Assembly: GCA_001465935.1 (NCBI GenBank)
Contig: LNKV01000048.1
Span: 1-64,000 of the forward strand
Direction of reading: 5' to 3'
Origin: Clarireedia homoeocarpa
Lineage: Eukaryota; Ascomycota; Leotiomycetes; Helotiales; Rutstroemiaceae
Length of the DNA: 64,000 bases
Positions within the stretch are counted from its first letter, which is position 1, and the number at the start of each line of letters is the position of its first letter. The notes below the pieces were generated by a model that worked only from the letters and a program-made list of their open reading frames with translations, searched no databases and was not told where the DNA came from. Both the position numbers and the translations under genes were made by a program. Below are positions 1 to 11,125 of the stretch, piece by piece.

Positions 1-283
1 TTGGACAGATTTCTCGGTTAATGGTGTTGAATGAGTAAATGCATCCACTGGTGGATATAAAATATTGCTTACATAACACAACGGCGGGACATTTCCCCGG
101 TCGCGCGTCTTGAAAGGGATAGAGATAAATTGCAGATCAATATGATTATTTCAACCCCCAATGATTAATGACGAAGCTTTTCGAATGTGGCATATCTGTA
201 ATGCAACATGATATAACGAATATTGCGACCAATTAACGAATTCGATTTTCTCATGATAACGAGAAATTATTAAGTATCAAACC
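1..283. other. upstream region of the Zrg17-like gene
   Basis: No gene is seen in this stretch. It is AT-rich and precedes the first start codon at 284, so it most likely holds the promoter and 5' leader of the transporter gene. No recognisable binding site is claimed. Confidence 0.4.
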
Positions 284-1730
284 ATGGCTTCGAGCCTGCC
301 TATACCGCGACCACCTCGGACTCCCACTCCTCCCACTCCTCTTGACAATCCGAATAGAGGCGTGCTAGGTGGTGACCCACAAAACGTGCACGATGGGCAT
401 ACCTTTGATCCGAACGCTCTCTCTCCTTCATTCCCTCCCAGTTGGTTTGGAACAATGGCTTCCGCAACTTCTGCTGGCGGCCTCTCAAGCCCAACTTTTA
501 GTACCGACGGCATGATGAGTCTTCCACCTCCCAAAGGTCCTGCCAATCCTTTCAATTTCCAGACGCAGACAATCACAGATGCGCCAGTCGTCAAATCGGT
601 ATGCAATTTTCCACAAATTTACAGACGTCAGCTAACTGAAGGACAAGAACATTGGCCAGCGTAGAGGTCACAGATATAAACACAGCAGTGTATCTACACA
701 ACATCAAATCTTCCTCGAACCACCTCCTCGCGCACCACTTGCGCTTCCCGCCTCCCTACCAATCCCTACATTCAAAGAAGCATGGAAGAGCATGTCGAAA
801 GAGCAATCCACAAGAATAGCCTGGTGTCTTTGCCACGCGCTCATATCTGCCTATGTTCTCTACAGCGCCGAAGGTTCATTAGCCTTGACCGCCCTCTCGC
901 ATCTCATATTCTTCGACGCTGTCTCAGCAACCATCTGCGTTGTTGTCGACGTACTCTGCAACTTCGAGGTGTGGAAGCGCTCTTCGATTCGGCATCCATT
1001 CGGGCTCGAGCGTGCAGAAGTCCTGGCAGGTTTTGCTATGTCGGTTTTCTTGCTGTTCATGGGCTTCGATCTCATCTCGCACAATCTTAAACATGTATTG
1101 GAGGGACTGGGCGATCACACACCGCATCATCCACATTCTCATCAGCGTGTGAGCTCTGGGTCGGTGGATTCTGCTGCAGTGCTGTCGATTGTTGCGACAT
1201 TAGTTTCTGCAATTGGACTTAAAAATCATGCGAGAATTGGAAAGGCTATGCGCTTCGCTTATATCTCTTTCCTCCCTTCCGTGCTGTCCAATCCATCACA
1301 TTTCCTAACCCTCAGCTGTAGCACCATCATGCTACTTCTTCCACACCTCACCATTTCCATGTATATTTGGCTAGACCGTCTTCTCTGCACAGTCATTGCT
1401 GTCTCCATGTTCCTTCTCGGAGTGCGCCTAGCCACCGCCCAGGGTCTCATGCTCCTAATGTCCTATTCTGGGGCTGGCGTCTCAGACGTGGTGAAAGAGA
1501 TCGAGTCCGAACCGTCGGTATCAACAGTTGAGGAAGCCAGATTCTGGCAAGTTCACTATGGACTGTGCATGGCCAATTTGAAGTTGAGGGTTAGAGGAGA
1601 CGAAGGCAGCTTGCTGAAATTGAGGGAGAGAATTAGGACATTGATTAGGAACAGATTAGGAGAGGGATACGGCAAGGGTAGTGGGGTAAAGTGGGAGGTT
1701 ACCACGCAATTGATTATTGATGGGAAATGA
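284..1730 (+). CDS. ZRG17: Zrg17-like cation diffusion facilitator (zinc transporter subunit)
   Basis: Exons 284-598 and 660-1730 (61-bp intron with a GCTAAC-type branch site and CCAG acceptor) give a 461-residue protein. The first 105 residues are Pro/Ser-rich and look disordered and cytosolic. The second exon carries several hydrophobic helices, among them SVFLLFMGFDLISHNLK and TISMYIWLDRLLCTVIAVSMFLLG, a short His stretch (HTPHHPHSHQ) between helices and a soluble C-terminal domain. This is the layout of the cation diffusion facilitator family. The PFGLERAEVLAGFA segment after the second helix resembles the conserved CDF region. In yeast, Zrg17 pairs with Msc2 to bring zinc into the endoplasmic reticulum; the same role here is inferred from similarity. 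The classical HxxxD metal site is not obvious, as expected for a Zrg17-type partner subunit. Start chosen at 284 because both exons then join in frame. Confidence 0.88.
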
Positions 1731-2223
1731 TATTCTGAAGCATGTGAAATGATGGACTGGTTGTATTTTTATGACTTTACAGTGGATCTGGGATTTGTTT
1801 TCCCAAGGTATCTGGTATAGCATTCTGGTTGTATTCAGGCATAGGGCGAAGTAAAGGCGTTTTCGTGCCATGCATATGATTATTGATGAGATGCAAATAA
1901 TTCTGGAGCAGACACTTGGGATGTGTAAATGTGTGATGGGCAGGGCCGGAAAAGACCTTTTTTTAAACTTTATATTTAAATATGAATTATGTACCATATC
2001 ACAAGAGACACACTCATATTTAGGTGAACCACCCGGGTTGAGAATATATAGGAAACTCGTTACGTTCATCATATATCAAAGGTAGAGCAGTAAAGTGATA
2101 TTTCATCCGCCGCCAAGAAAAGATGTCTGTATCGCTAACATCGATCCCTCCCAACCTCTTCATCCCAAAACGCCTATCGACCAATTCAAATCATATCTCA
2201 TTGTTCCTTTTGCCCACGACCAT
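1731..2223. other. convergent 3' region between ZRG17-like and MGM1
   Basis: The plus-strand transporter and the minus-strand MGM1 converge here, so both 3' UTRs and terminators must lie in this stretch. No further gene is supported. Confidence 0.5.
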
Positions 2224-5216
2224 CTAAAACAAACTCCACCCGCCGTTGCCATTGCCATTGCCGTTCCTCCCCTCAGCTCGTTCCCTGCCCTCTCTACCGT
2301 TCTTCCCCTCCCTTCCATTCTTGCCCTTAGGTCTCAAGCCCCTTCTACCACCCTCAGCACCCCCATCCAATTCCCTCAAATCTCTCAATCCGTCCATCTT
2401 TCCCAGTACCAACTCTAACAATTCTTTGCGTCGGATAACTTCGAGATGCCTCTCGACCTTCTTGTCCTCTCTTGCCAACTTCTCGACTTCCTCTTTGCTC
2501 AGTCCGCGACCTAGTCGCTGGTCAAGCTCTCGTGGGAATTGATAGAAGAACTCAGAGAGTAGTTCAACGTTGAGAAAGAGAACAGCTGTAGATGTGAGTT
2601 TGGTTGAGACGACGTCAAGGAATACTTCCGGGCAGTAGTATTTGTTCTTGAGACTGGCACACTGGTTGGACTTGAGCGCGGTAAGACGGAGTTTGAGAAG
2701 AGCGGAGCGATCGCGCAGGAAAACTGCTTCGCGGCCTAGGTTGTTGAAATTGTTAGCATCTTCAAGTAATGTAGAACAAGGTCTTCTGCATACCTTTTTG
2801 CAATAAAGCAGAACTGAAACCTCCAGCACCACTGGTACCGTCACCATCAACAATAACCTCACCCTTTCTAGCTTTATCGATAAAGCTCATTACATCCCTC
2901 AGCTTCTTCCTTCCACCGACGTCTTTCTCTACATTCTTCACAGCATCCTCACAAGCTTTCAGCTCATTCTTCAAGACAACAGTAACATTTTCTCGACCAC
3001 GTGCCCATTCACCGTCCTCAACATCAATTTCGAACTTGTATGGCTTGATGCAATTCTCAACTTGGTCACTTGTGCTATAAAATCTCTCGTTGAGGATACC
3101 AGCTGCTGCATCCATAATAGCTTGACGGGCATATGGGTGAGCAGCAAAGGTTGACTGGTCAATAAGTCGTTCCACGTGGGATTGAAGAGCATTAGCCACG
3201 ACTTGTGTTGCCAGACGACCAATACCAAGTTTGGTAAGAGCAGAGGTGGATGCATCGAGCTTGCGGTGCCAGAACAGAGAATCCGGGTCGGCGGTAGGTA
3301 ATTCAGCCAGCGAGTTTGGCTCAGGAAGTGCAGGGGAAAGGTCAGGAATGGGCCTATTCCAGTACCTTGCGGCTAGAAGATCAAGAACTCGTTGGTCAAG
3401 TTCTTCCTTCAGCATTTCACGAACTTGAGGTCGGCCAAACTTTTCAGCGAATTCTTTGAAAGAATGCTTGAACGCATCAAGACTTTCGGCAAGGTATGAT
3501 TCTGCTGAGAGTGGGCGATCGTTGTACTGAACTTTGAATTCATAAGTAGCCTCCTCAAGTTCTTGGTGAATAGCGTCACTGGTTGTTTGAAGACTTGCTG
3601 ACATCGTTTGCTCAAGCACGTGCATGAGCTTCTTCCTTAAAGTTATAGTACCAACATTAAGTCCACTTTCTGGACCATACGCCTGAGGATGTGACGAGAA
3701 AAAAGCATATTCGTTCTTGGCGATTGCACCGGAAATGCTTCCACTGCCTGCCTTGAACAACGACCTAGTTTGTGATTGTTGTGGGGCTCGCGAAATTACG
3801 CCGACATAGCCGAGTCTTAAGGGGTATTTGCGATCATTGAGGATGGCAGCTCCTCTTTCTGGATCGACAAGATCTATCTTGGTCACAACACCAATGGTGC
3901 GTTCCCCTCGGGGATCGACCCTGCGACTTGCTCGTAGAGCTGCGGAGTTAGCCAAATCCACGTCTGCGGCAGAAATGGCTAGGATAACGTTGGGAGGTTG
4001 GATATATTTGTCGCACAAATCGGCAATCTTTTGCTTCAACTCCGTGGGCTGATTTGCACCAGTGACTTGAATGTAACCGGGTAAATCGATTAGTGACAGA
4101 TCAGGTACGTGTGGTGAGGAAATGGTCAACTGAATAGGATCATCAGAAACGCACTCCGAGTCTGGAACAGCAAGATTGAGCTCTGTCAAGGTTCGCTGAA
4201 TTTGAGTGAAATCCGTGATCTTTCCCAGTCCAAGAGCTGGAAATTCACCATACTCGGCTTGAGAGTTGGGGGTGTTGACAAGGGTCAATTCAATAGGTCG
4301 TCGTGTGACCATGTTCAGCCCCTTCGGCAAGAACTCATGTCCAACGATGGCTTCTAGCACAGAGCTTTTGCCAGAAGATTGTGATCCGATGACGACAATA
4401 GATGGTAGAGTCAAAGCATTCGATTGCCCTACAGTCTGAAGAATGCTTCGGATCTCAATCATTTTCTTAGTCAAAACCATCATTTGATCGTCCCGAGCTG
4501 CCTCTTCGCTAGACCGGGGATCATCCTCCGAGTACTGATCATAGCCATATGCTGCTGCACTTCCTGCTACGGCAGCAGCTCCTAGTCGGCTTTCTTTCGG
4601 TGGCTCGCCGCCTGGACCCCGACCACCTTGACCCCCACTACCTTCTTGCTGCCCCTCCCCGATTTCTTCATGAATTCGTAATATCTTCTGGAACCATTCC
4701 GGAAGTTCGACCGACTCTTTTGTACTCTCCCATCCTCGCCTTGTTTGGCTTGCGATATCTTTTGCTCCTCCAAATAAGCCTCCTGCAACATCAGTCACGG
4801 TTTCGGAGGTCCGATTGAAGATATCTACGACAAAATTTCCTGCCTCTATACATAGCAACCATCAGCAGTGTTCATACCATCAAGAATCACAGGTAGAATA
4901 GCTCACGCGTAGCCTGATATTGCACATATGCAAGACCACCGACTGTCACTCCTGCGAAGAGTGCCGGAATTCTGGCGAATTTGAGTAAGAGCTTAGGTAG
5001 AATGCGAACAAAGGATGCATTTCGAACAGCTACAGCATTTGAAAAAGGTGTGTAACCGGCCGGCCATATCCTTCTCCTGGCAATACGGACGGCAGAATCC
5101 GACCGTAACAGACCGCCGGCGGAGGAGCTGGTGTAATGATGGAAAAGACGGGGTGATGGTGAGTTAACTCTTTGCGCCAGGGGCAAAAGCCTTGCTGATA
5201 ACAGCCTCCCACTCAT
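2224..5216 (-). CDS. MGM1: Mgm1, mitochondrial inner-membrane dynamin-like GTPase (OPA1 family)
   Basis: Exons 5216-4907, 4845-2794 and 2735-2224 (introns 61 and 58 bp) join in frame to 957 residues. The first about 70 residues are Arg/Ser/Ala-rich without acidic residues, a mitochondrial targeting sequence. A hydrophobic segment (RIPALFAGVTVGGLAYVQYQ) that would anchor the long form follows. The GTPase domain shows G1 GSQSSGKSS, G3 DLPG and G4 TKID; middle and GED-like regions come after. A Gly/Ala-rich stretch (GSAAAYGYD) before the GTPase is where the rhomboid-type processing region usually lies. Function: fusion of inner membranes and cristae maintenance. Odd feature: the C-terminus runs on after the GED into a low-complexity tail of Lys/Asn/Gly/Arg/Glu repeats ending GNGNGNGGWSLF. 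It is transcribed away from DUG3, sharing a 615-bp intergenic region. Confidence 0.96.
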
Positions 5217-5831
5217 CTTGGGCAGACGTCAAGTTGCAGCACTCCTCCAAAGTTCTGCAAAATCATGAAGCATCCAAACCCCTCTTTGCTGCTTGTTTTG
5301 TTGTTCAAATTATGTCGGATCAATTAGTTACCCACATGTGTTCGGACAAAGGCCGTCGAATGAAGTGGCGTGCATTGGATGTGGCTAGTGACATGTGGCA
5401 TCTCAATCCTAAGCCTTATGTTTAGTGGCTTAAAGTAAAGGGTCGTGAGGGTCCAACTTCTTGACAGCCTTAGCCTTCCTTTATCAAACAGCAAGTTACT
5501 ACGATTTGTTTACTTCTTTTCAAAATTCAATTTCATTTCGCATACGTTGAGTACTTTAATAATCTTAATACTTCTACTTTCTCTTTTGGTGTTGAACATC
5601 AATTTATTACCCATCACACAAAATGTTCATACCTCAATATTGAAGAGAATTGCGCCATACCGATCGATCTTCGCTCTATTCAGCCTCCTCTATCGAAGCC
5701 AGTACAACGCCACCTCGAGCTCTTGCAACTCAGCTATAGATTATCTTAAGGTCTAATAAGTTTGGAGAAGTACCAAAAGGCAGATTTCGAACAAATTTCT
5801 CACAAGTGTAAAGCTTATAAGGCCGCCCAAG
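5217..5831. promoter_or_regulatory. divergent intergenic region MGM1 / DUG3
   Basis: This 615-bp stretch separates two divergently transcribed start codons (5216 minus, 5832 plus) and must contain both promoters. T-rich tracts near 5500-5600 resemble a fungal core promoter or leader of DUG3. No specific site is claimed. Confidence 0.5.
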
Positions 5832-7753
5832 ATGTGTCGGTTCCTCGTCAGTGCTCCCCCCTTTCGCAATTGCATATACTTACAATTGTAGGTCTACAAA
5901 GGCTCGGATGAAATACTGTTATCGAAGCTCATTCTTGAGCCCACCCATTCTATTCTCAATCAATCTTTCGACTCTCGTCTTCGTTTGGATATGAGAAGGC
6001 CTCACAATGGTTAGTGGTTTGTTGGTTTCTCAAAATACCAGTGACTCACATATTCGCAGGAGATGGATTTGGCATTGGATATTACACAGACCCGAAACTT
6101 GGACCCGAGCCATGCATATTTACATCAACCACTCCAGCATGGAACTGTATCAACCTCCAGCGCATAGCTTCGAAGACTGCCTCACCGCTGATCTTTGCAC
6201 ATGTACGAGCTACCACGGAAGGTTCTCTCAGTGACGACAATTGCCACCCTTTCTCACATGGTAGCTTGATGTGGATGCATAATGGCGGATTAGGTGGTTG
6301 GAAACATATCAAACGACGACTAGGAGAACGATTGGCAGATAAATGGTATCTGGGTGTACAAGGTGGTACCGACAGCGAGTGGGCATTCGCTCTTTATCTT
6401 GATACACTCGAGCGGATGGGCCACAATCCTAGCGCACCTCCCCCAGAAGGATTTGGACCTACTGTCTTGCGTCATGCTATGCTCGATACGATCGAGCAGA
6501 TCAATGATTTCATCGCTGCTATTCCAGAGAGAGTCATTGTGGAAGAAGATCTCGACATTCGAAGTCTACTTAATTTTGCGATTACGGATGGGCACAGTGT
6601 CGTCTGTACTCGTTATGTTAGCAGCAAAACCGACGAGGCAGCGAGCTTATATTATTCGTCCGGCACCACCTGGGAAGATAAAAGCAGGAAAGGTGAATAT
6701 CAAATGGATCGTCGGGACAAGGGTGCTGATATCGTTCTGGTCGCAAGCGAGCCCTTGACTTTTGAAAGAGGTAATTATGGTTCTTTTCTATACGCTTAAT
6801 CGGTCCATACATATTTATTGGGTTTCCAAAAGCAGGCGCAAGTGTGTCTGTGTTTGCCCCACTGTCCTCGAGCCTTGTTACTTGACGCTCTCAATTCTGT
6901 GGACAGTCCCATTGTCTTGCAAGGACTCTTAGCGCATCTTTATCGAACCGAGCAACGACAACCACTAGTCGTTTGCCAGCGCGACTCGATTCTGAATTGT
7001 TGCACGTCGGCAGATACGCGAGGTGCCAGTTCCTTGAGTGTTGCTCGTCTACATTTACGCGAGGGGACTTGGCTCGCCAAACTTTCTGTAGCTCCATCGG
7101 TGGCATGCTTCCATCTCGCCCATCAGCGTATTCGCGAGGTCGCGTATTTCTAAGCATTTTTCGCACACACCAGCTGTTCCTCCTTTCCAAAGCATAGGTG
7201 CGGGGCTTTGCAAATACTAATATGGAAAATAGAGAGTTGGGTAACCGTTCCCACAAACTCCACCATAACGATCCACAAACAAACCGTCATGGTTCACCCT
7301 ATCATTGACGAATACTACAACCCCAATCCATATCACTCCCGCTCGTCGAAATTCGTCAATGACAAAGGTCTCATCACCAACGAAAAGCCAGCCGCTGTCG
7401 GTTCATCTCCATCAACTAGCCCCGCACCAGCCGCTGCACAACTCCACCAGTCGCTTGCCCATAACGTCAAGCCTGCTGCAGCTATATTATCACGCCGGGA
7501 AGATTATAATCCAAATGCAGATATACGACACACTACCCCTCCATCTCGCTCAGCTACCACTACTCCTAGGTCTCAAGAACAAGGAAACACAAAGAAGAAA
7601 CGAGTAGCCGCACCACCCGTCCTGGCTGAAACTCCTGATATGAGTGCAGCAGGTACAAGCGGGGTGGATTTCATGGATACTCCCGAAGGACCGGAGACGA
7701 GGAATAACGAACCTAGGAATAAGCTCTCGCAATATTTCCCGGAACTTGGTTGA
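5832..7753 (+). CDS. DUG3: Dug3-like class II glutamine amidotransferase (glutathione degradation)
   Basis: Four exons, 5832-5846, 5892-6009, 6060-6770 and 7233-7753, give 454 residues. The 15-nt first exon encodes MCRFL; Cys2 would be the N-terminal nucleophile of class II amidotransferases. The joined frame reads through the GDGFGIGYY loop and FAHVRATTEG, then HPFSHG and MWMHNGGLGG, all family-typical glutaminase motifs. Yeast Dug3 works with Dug2 as the gamma-glutamyl-cleaving part of the cytosolic complex that degrades glutathione. The C-terminal exon starts ESWVTVPTNS, which matches the family end before a species-specific Pro/Ala/Ser-rich tail. Odd feature: intron 3 is 462 bp, about ten times the other two (45 and 50 bp), but has a perfect TACTAA branch site near its 3' end and restores the family sequence exactly. 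Confidence 0.93.
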
Positions 7754-8732
7754 TGACTTATGATTTTACTTGAATTTACTGCAATGGATGGTTTTGAGGA
7801 ACTTGTTCTCTACTTGGCGGGGCGTTAGAAATAGAACGGATGGTTCATGATGGTTGTTTCTAGATTACGGGCACGTGAGATGTGCAGCGCGGCGTTCATT
7901 TGCTAGATAAAAGATTCCCATACGGCTCTCTCAGTGTTTAGCAATTTTCTTCTTTCTTTGCACTTATCTCAATGTCAATCAGTTTCACTTATTTCTGGGA
8001 TCTCCTTGCGCACTGTGATGTAAGAAGATCAATTTATTTTTGTGGAATTATCATGTTTTCTTTTACGGTGTATTTGTACTTGTTCCTCGCGTTCATAACT
8101 TTTGCATCCATCCCCTTGTCTGTCATACGATATGTGCCTCATACCGGGGATACATGTCTTGCATACATCGGCGTTCTCATGCCGGGGAATTGACACCCCT
8201 GAGCGAGACCAAAAAAAAAGGGTTTTGTTGCACGTCTGTACCCAATAGGTACTTGACAGCCCAGTGGGTACTTGGCAACCCATGGGTTCTTGGCGACCCA
8301 GGGTACCCGCGGGGCGGGTGGGTACCCATTTCCCCGGGTACCAACCAGTCAGTCAGTCGGTCATGGGTGGATGTAGCGACAATGATGCCCGTGTAAGGAG
8401 AGCGTTTTGTTGGTATTGAGAGCACTAACTAGTTCGGCATTGAGTTGGTAATCAACTTGATTTTATGTCGTGTGCTGAAAAGGGGAGTCGGTGTACTAAA
8501 GGTGGTTATAAACCCGTGGGCACTCCAGGTTGCAAGATTCCACATCCTAAGTAGGAAAAGAAATACAATATAGTCTTCTTCGCTCTGTTCTAATCGCTGG
8601 TATTTTCAACTTTGGAACTCTCGCAAAAACCGCTATCTAGTGATTGGAGTAAAACAGACCTCCCGAAATCCTAGAATCCCTACACTGGCTGAACAACATA
8701 ACCACATCCCCGACCTTCTATCCATTTCCTCT
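7754..8732. other. intergenic region with a GGTAC-rich repeat patch
   Basis: No gene is supported between DUG3 and the minus-strand gene ending at 8733. The one notable structure is the degenerate repeat at 8236-8345, listed separately. Confidence 0.5.
8236..8345. repeat. degenerate tandem/palindromic repeat rich in GGTAC and ACCCA
   Basis: Roughly 20-bp imperfect units of the form GGGTACTTGGCAACCCA follow one another from 8236. They grade into a GC-rich part with nested GGGTACCC palindromes around 8310-8340. The arrangement can form alternative hairpins. No coding function is apparent. Confidence 0.6.
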
Positions 8733-9914
8733 TCAACTTCCTTCCTCTTCAGATTCCTTCCTCTTCAACTTTTCTAGGTGGTCCTTCTTAAGTCTCGTAA
8801 GCGGAACCAAAGTCAGTCTTCCAGCCTTTATATCCTCGTTATCCATCTCTTCAGTTCGCATAGCCATGCGCTCTATATTAAGCTTCAGTTCCTCTTCCAC
8901 ACGCTCTTGATCATCTGGACACATCTCCTTTTTGACCCTGTTATGCGGCAGCGGGAAATCCCTTTGTATCCTTTGTATTTGCATTCTTAGCATTAGCTTT
9001 CTTTGCATTTGCGATTTCGTTTTCTCTATTTGCATCCTTTCCCTTTCCCTCTTTTCTCTTTCCATCCTTTCCCTTTGTAGCCTTTGATTTTCCTTCCTCC
9101 TCATTTCTATTTCTTGCCTATCCATTGCCTGCACTGCCATCTCTTGCATTTCCATCGTTTGTCCTGCTACCCTTTGCATTTCCATCATTCGATCTCCCAT
9201 CCTTTGCATTTCTTTCATCTGCTTTGCCATCCTTTTCATTGCTTTGCTTTGCTCTGTGCCGGGCTCCTTGCCTTTGTCTTCGATATCAGAATCCTCGCTA
9301 CTCTCCCCCTCTCCTCTCCTCTCTTCACCCTTTTCTAGCTTCTTCTTCTGAGTTTCTCTCATTTGATCTACCATCCTTTGCATTTCCGTCGTTTTTCCTT
9401 CCATCCTTCGCATTGCTATGGTTTGTTCCGTGGCGGGCTCCGTGCCTTTCATGTTGACGTCAGTATTCTTGCTACTCTCCCCCTTTTCTCCCATACGCCC
9501 ATGAGCCTCTAGCTTCCTCCTTTGCATTTCCATGACTTGGTCTGCAATCCTTTGCATTTCTGTGCGTTGCTCGGTAGAGGGCTCTGTGCCTGTCATGTTG
9601 ACATCAACATTTCCGCTACTCGCCCCCTCAGCCCTCTTCCGCTGGTTATTCTCTAGCTGCAGCCCCTCTTCTCTTGCCTTCTCAGTCTCCAACCTCTCGT
9701 TCACCGTCCTCTCTCCCCCCGGATCCATCACATACCTCATGGCAGGAATTTCCACATTCGAACCCTCTATACACACCTGGCACTGGTAGAATTCGTATGC
9801 TAGATTTATCTGGAGATTTGGTGGTGGGCAAATGTATCTGCTGCTGAAACTACAGAAGTGCCGCACAAGGATTTTGTGGCCGCAGAGGAAGATGGTTGCG
9901 GTGCAGTTGCACAT
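8733..9914 (-). CDS. hypothetical Met/Gln/Arg-rich repeat protein with Cys-rich N-terminus
   Basis: A single open frame of 393 codons. The first about 50 residues hold a Cys/His cluster (MCNCTATIFLCGHK, HFCSF, YICPP, YQCQVC) that could bind zinc. From about residue 100 the protein becomes extremely rich in Met, Gln, Arg, Lys and Glu. It contains three imperfect copies of a roughly 50-residue unit starting VNMTGTEPSTEQ, VNMKGTEPATEQ and KGKEPGTEQ, each followed by heptad-like EMQRM motifs. A long, highly charged coiled coil is likely. I do not recognise a family. The maintained frame and the repeat structure in protein space support a real gene; no promoter evidence is claimed. Confidence 0.6.
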   Translation of the reverse strand: MCNCTATIFLCGHKILVRHFCSFSSRYICPPPNLQINLAYEFYQCQVCIEGSNVEIPAMRYVMDPGGERTVNERLETEKAREEGLQLENNQRKRAEGASSGNVDVNMTGTEPSTEQRTEMQRIADQVMEMQRRKLEAHGRMGEKGESSKNTDVNMKGTEPATEQTIAMRRMEGKTTEMQRMVDQMRETQKKKLEKGEERRGEGESSEDSDIEDKGKEPGTEQSKAMKRMAKQMKEMQRMGDRMMEMQRVAGQTMEMQEMAVQAMDRQEIEMRRKENQRLQRERMEREKRERERMQIEKTKSQMQRKLMLRMQIQRIQRDFPLPHNRVKKEMCPDDQERVEEELKLNIERMAMRTEEMDNEDIKAGRLTLVPLTRLKKDHLEKLKRKESEEEGS

Positions 9915-11125
9915 TTTGAGGGTGATCTGGTTGATGTGGTTGGACGATAGAGATGAACGAGTAGATGTGATGAAGGCGGTTGGTTATATGAATTTGGAGA
10001 CTGTATAAGTATAAGTTCCGCGTTTGGAGACTTGGACAGCAAGTTTGGTGTTAAGCTCTGAGGTGGTTATGCTTCGAGGTTGGGATCTTCATGAAGATTT
10101 AATGGCTTCCGGATTCCTGTAGTATATAACGCGGCATTGGAAAGTGCGGTTGGCGGATAGCGATGGAATGAATGAGAATTTGATGAAGGAAGGTGCAGAA
10201 GAGGTGAAAATTTGAGCCGACTCAAACCGACAACAGGAAAGAAGCTTCTGAGAACTGTTTTGTTACCGGATATAGCATTGGAGCTCTTGCGAAGTCCCAG
10301 ATATTCATAAGTCTCAAAGATATGAAGACAACAACGGAATTTGACGTCGAAACTCCCAAAGGCAGTAGAATCGTTTAATCGTTGAGGTTGTACTCCAGAG
10401 TTGAAGCGGGCGATGCGATGGAAGTTTATTCTGTTCATGATCTAGGAAGGGAAATAAATATTTGTGGTCCACTACATTATCTGCAGAATGAACGGTTTGG
10501 GTGTCTAAGAATATTTCTCTGACAATCTGAAGGAAGAGGCTTCTCGTTTCATAGTAGTAAATCGATTCTACCTTTACTGTTAAAATATGTACGTCGAAAA
10601 GAGAGGCCCCCTATATAAGTCTCCTCATCTGCAGAACGTGTCGGATAGACTTGCTCATGTATTGTGCAAGTACAGACAGCATTCCACAAGTTTCCTGTAA
10701 GACAAGCTTTCAAACAGCTGTTTCTGGCTCATCGAAGTCATTGTTCACATGAATCTCTATCGGAACAACCGTCATTCGTATCTGCATTGGAGGTATATAA
10801 GAAACACATCTCCATATGGTACGTCGTGACTTTTTTTTATTTGTTCTTCACCCAAAGACCAAATAAAGCGGAAAAATAATAAAGAAGTCAAACAAGAAAC
10901 AGATTTATAGAAAGAGAACAGCTTACACTCAGCAGCCGAACAATATTAGTCTGAGGGTTATACTTGTTCGAGATCGTTACGAGGTTGTTTGCCCACAACC
11001 TCCATGCCCAGAGTGAAAAACACACTTTCATTCCAGACGAACAGGGCTACCGAGAAAACCTCAGTTGAACATCACAGTGTCAACTAACACTCTGTATGTA
11101 AACTTCAAGGCGCACATACATCACT
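9915..11125. other. intergenic region, no supported gene
   Basis: A 123-codon minus-strand frame at 10067-10438 is present but has no recognisable features. T-rich and CT-rich leader-like sequence precedes the plus-strand gene at 11126. Nothing else is seen. Confidence 0.4.

Noticed and set aside
5445..5756. 103-codon plus-strand frame with hydrophobic segment before DUG3
   Set aside because: Lies in the T-rich promoter and leader of DUG3; composition explains the hydrophobicity.
9084..9457. Pro/Leu/Phe-rich plus-strand frames
   Set aside because: Antisense shadow of the Met/Gln-rich repeat gene.
10067..10438. 123-codon minus-strand frame
   Set aside because: No motif, no signal peptide, no support from neighbours; could be real but not supportable.
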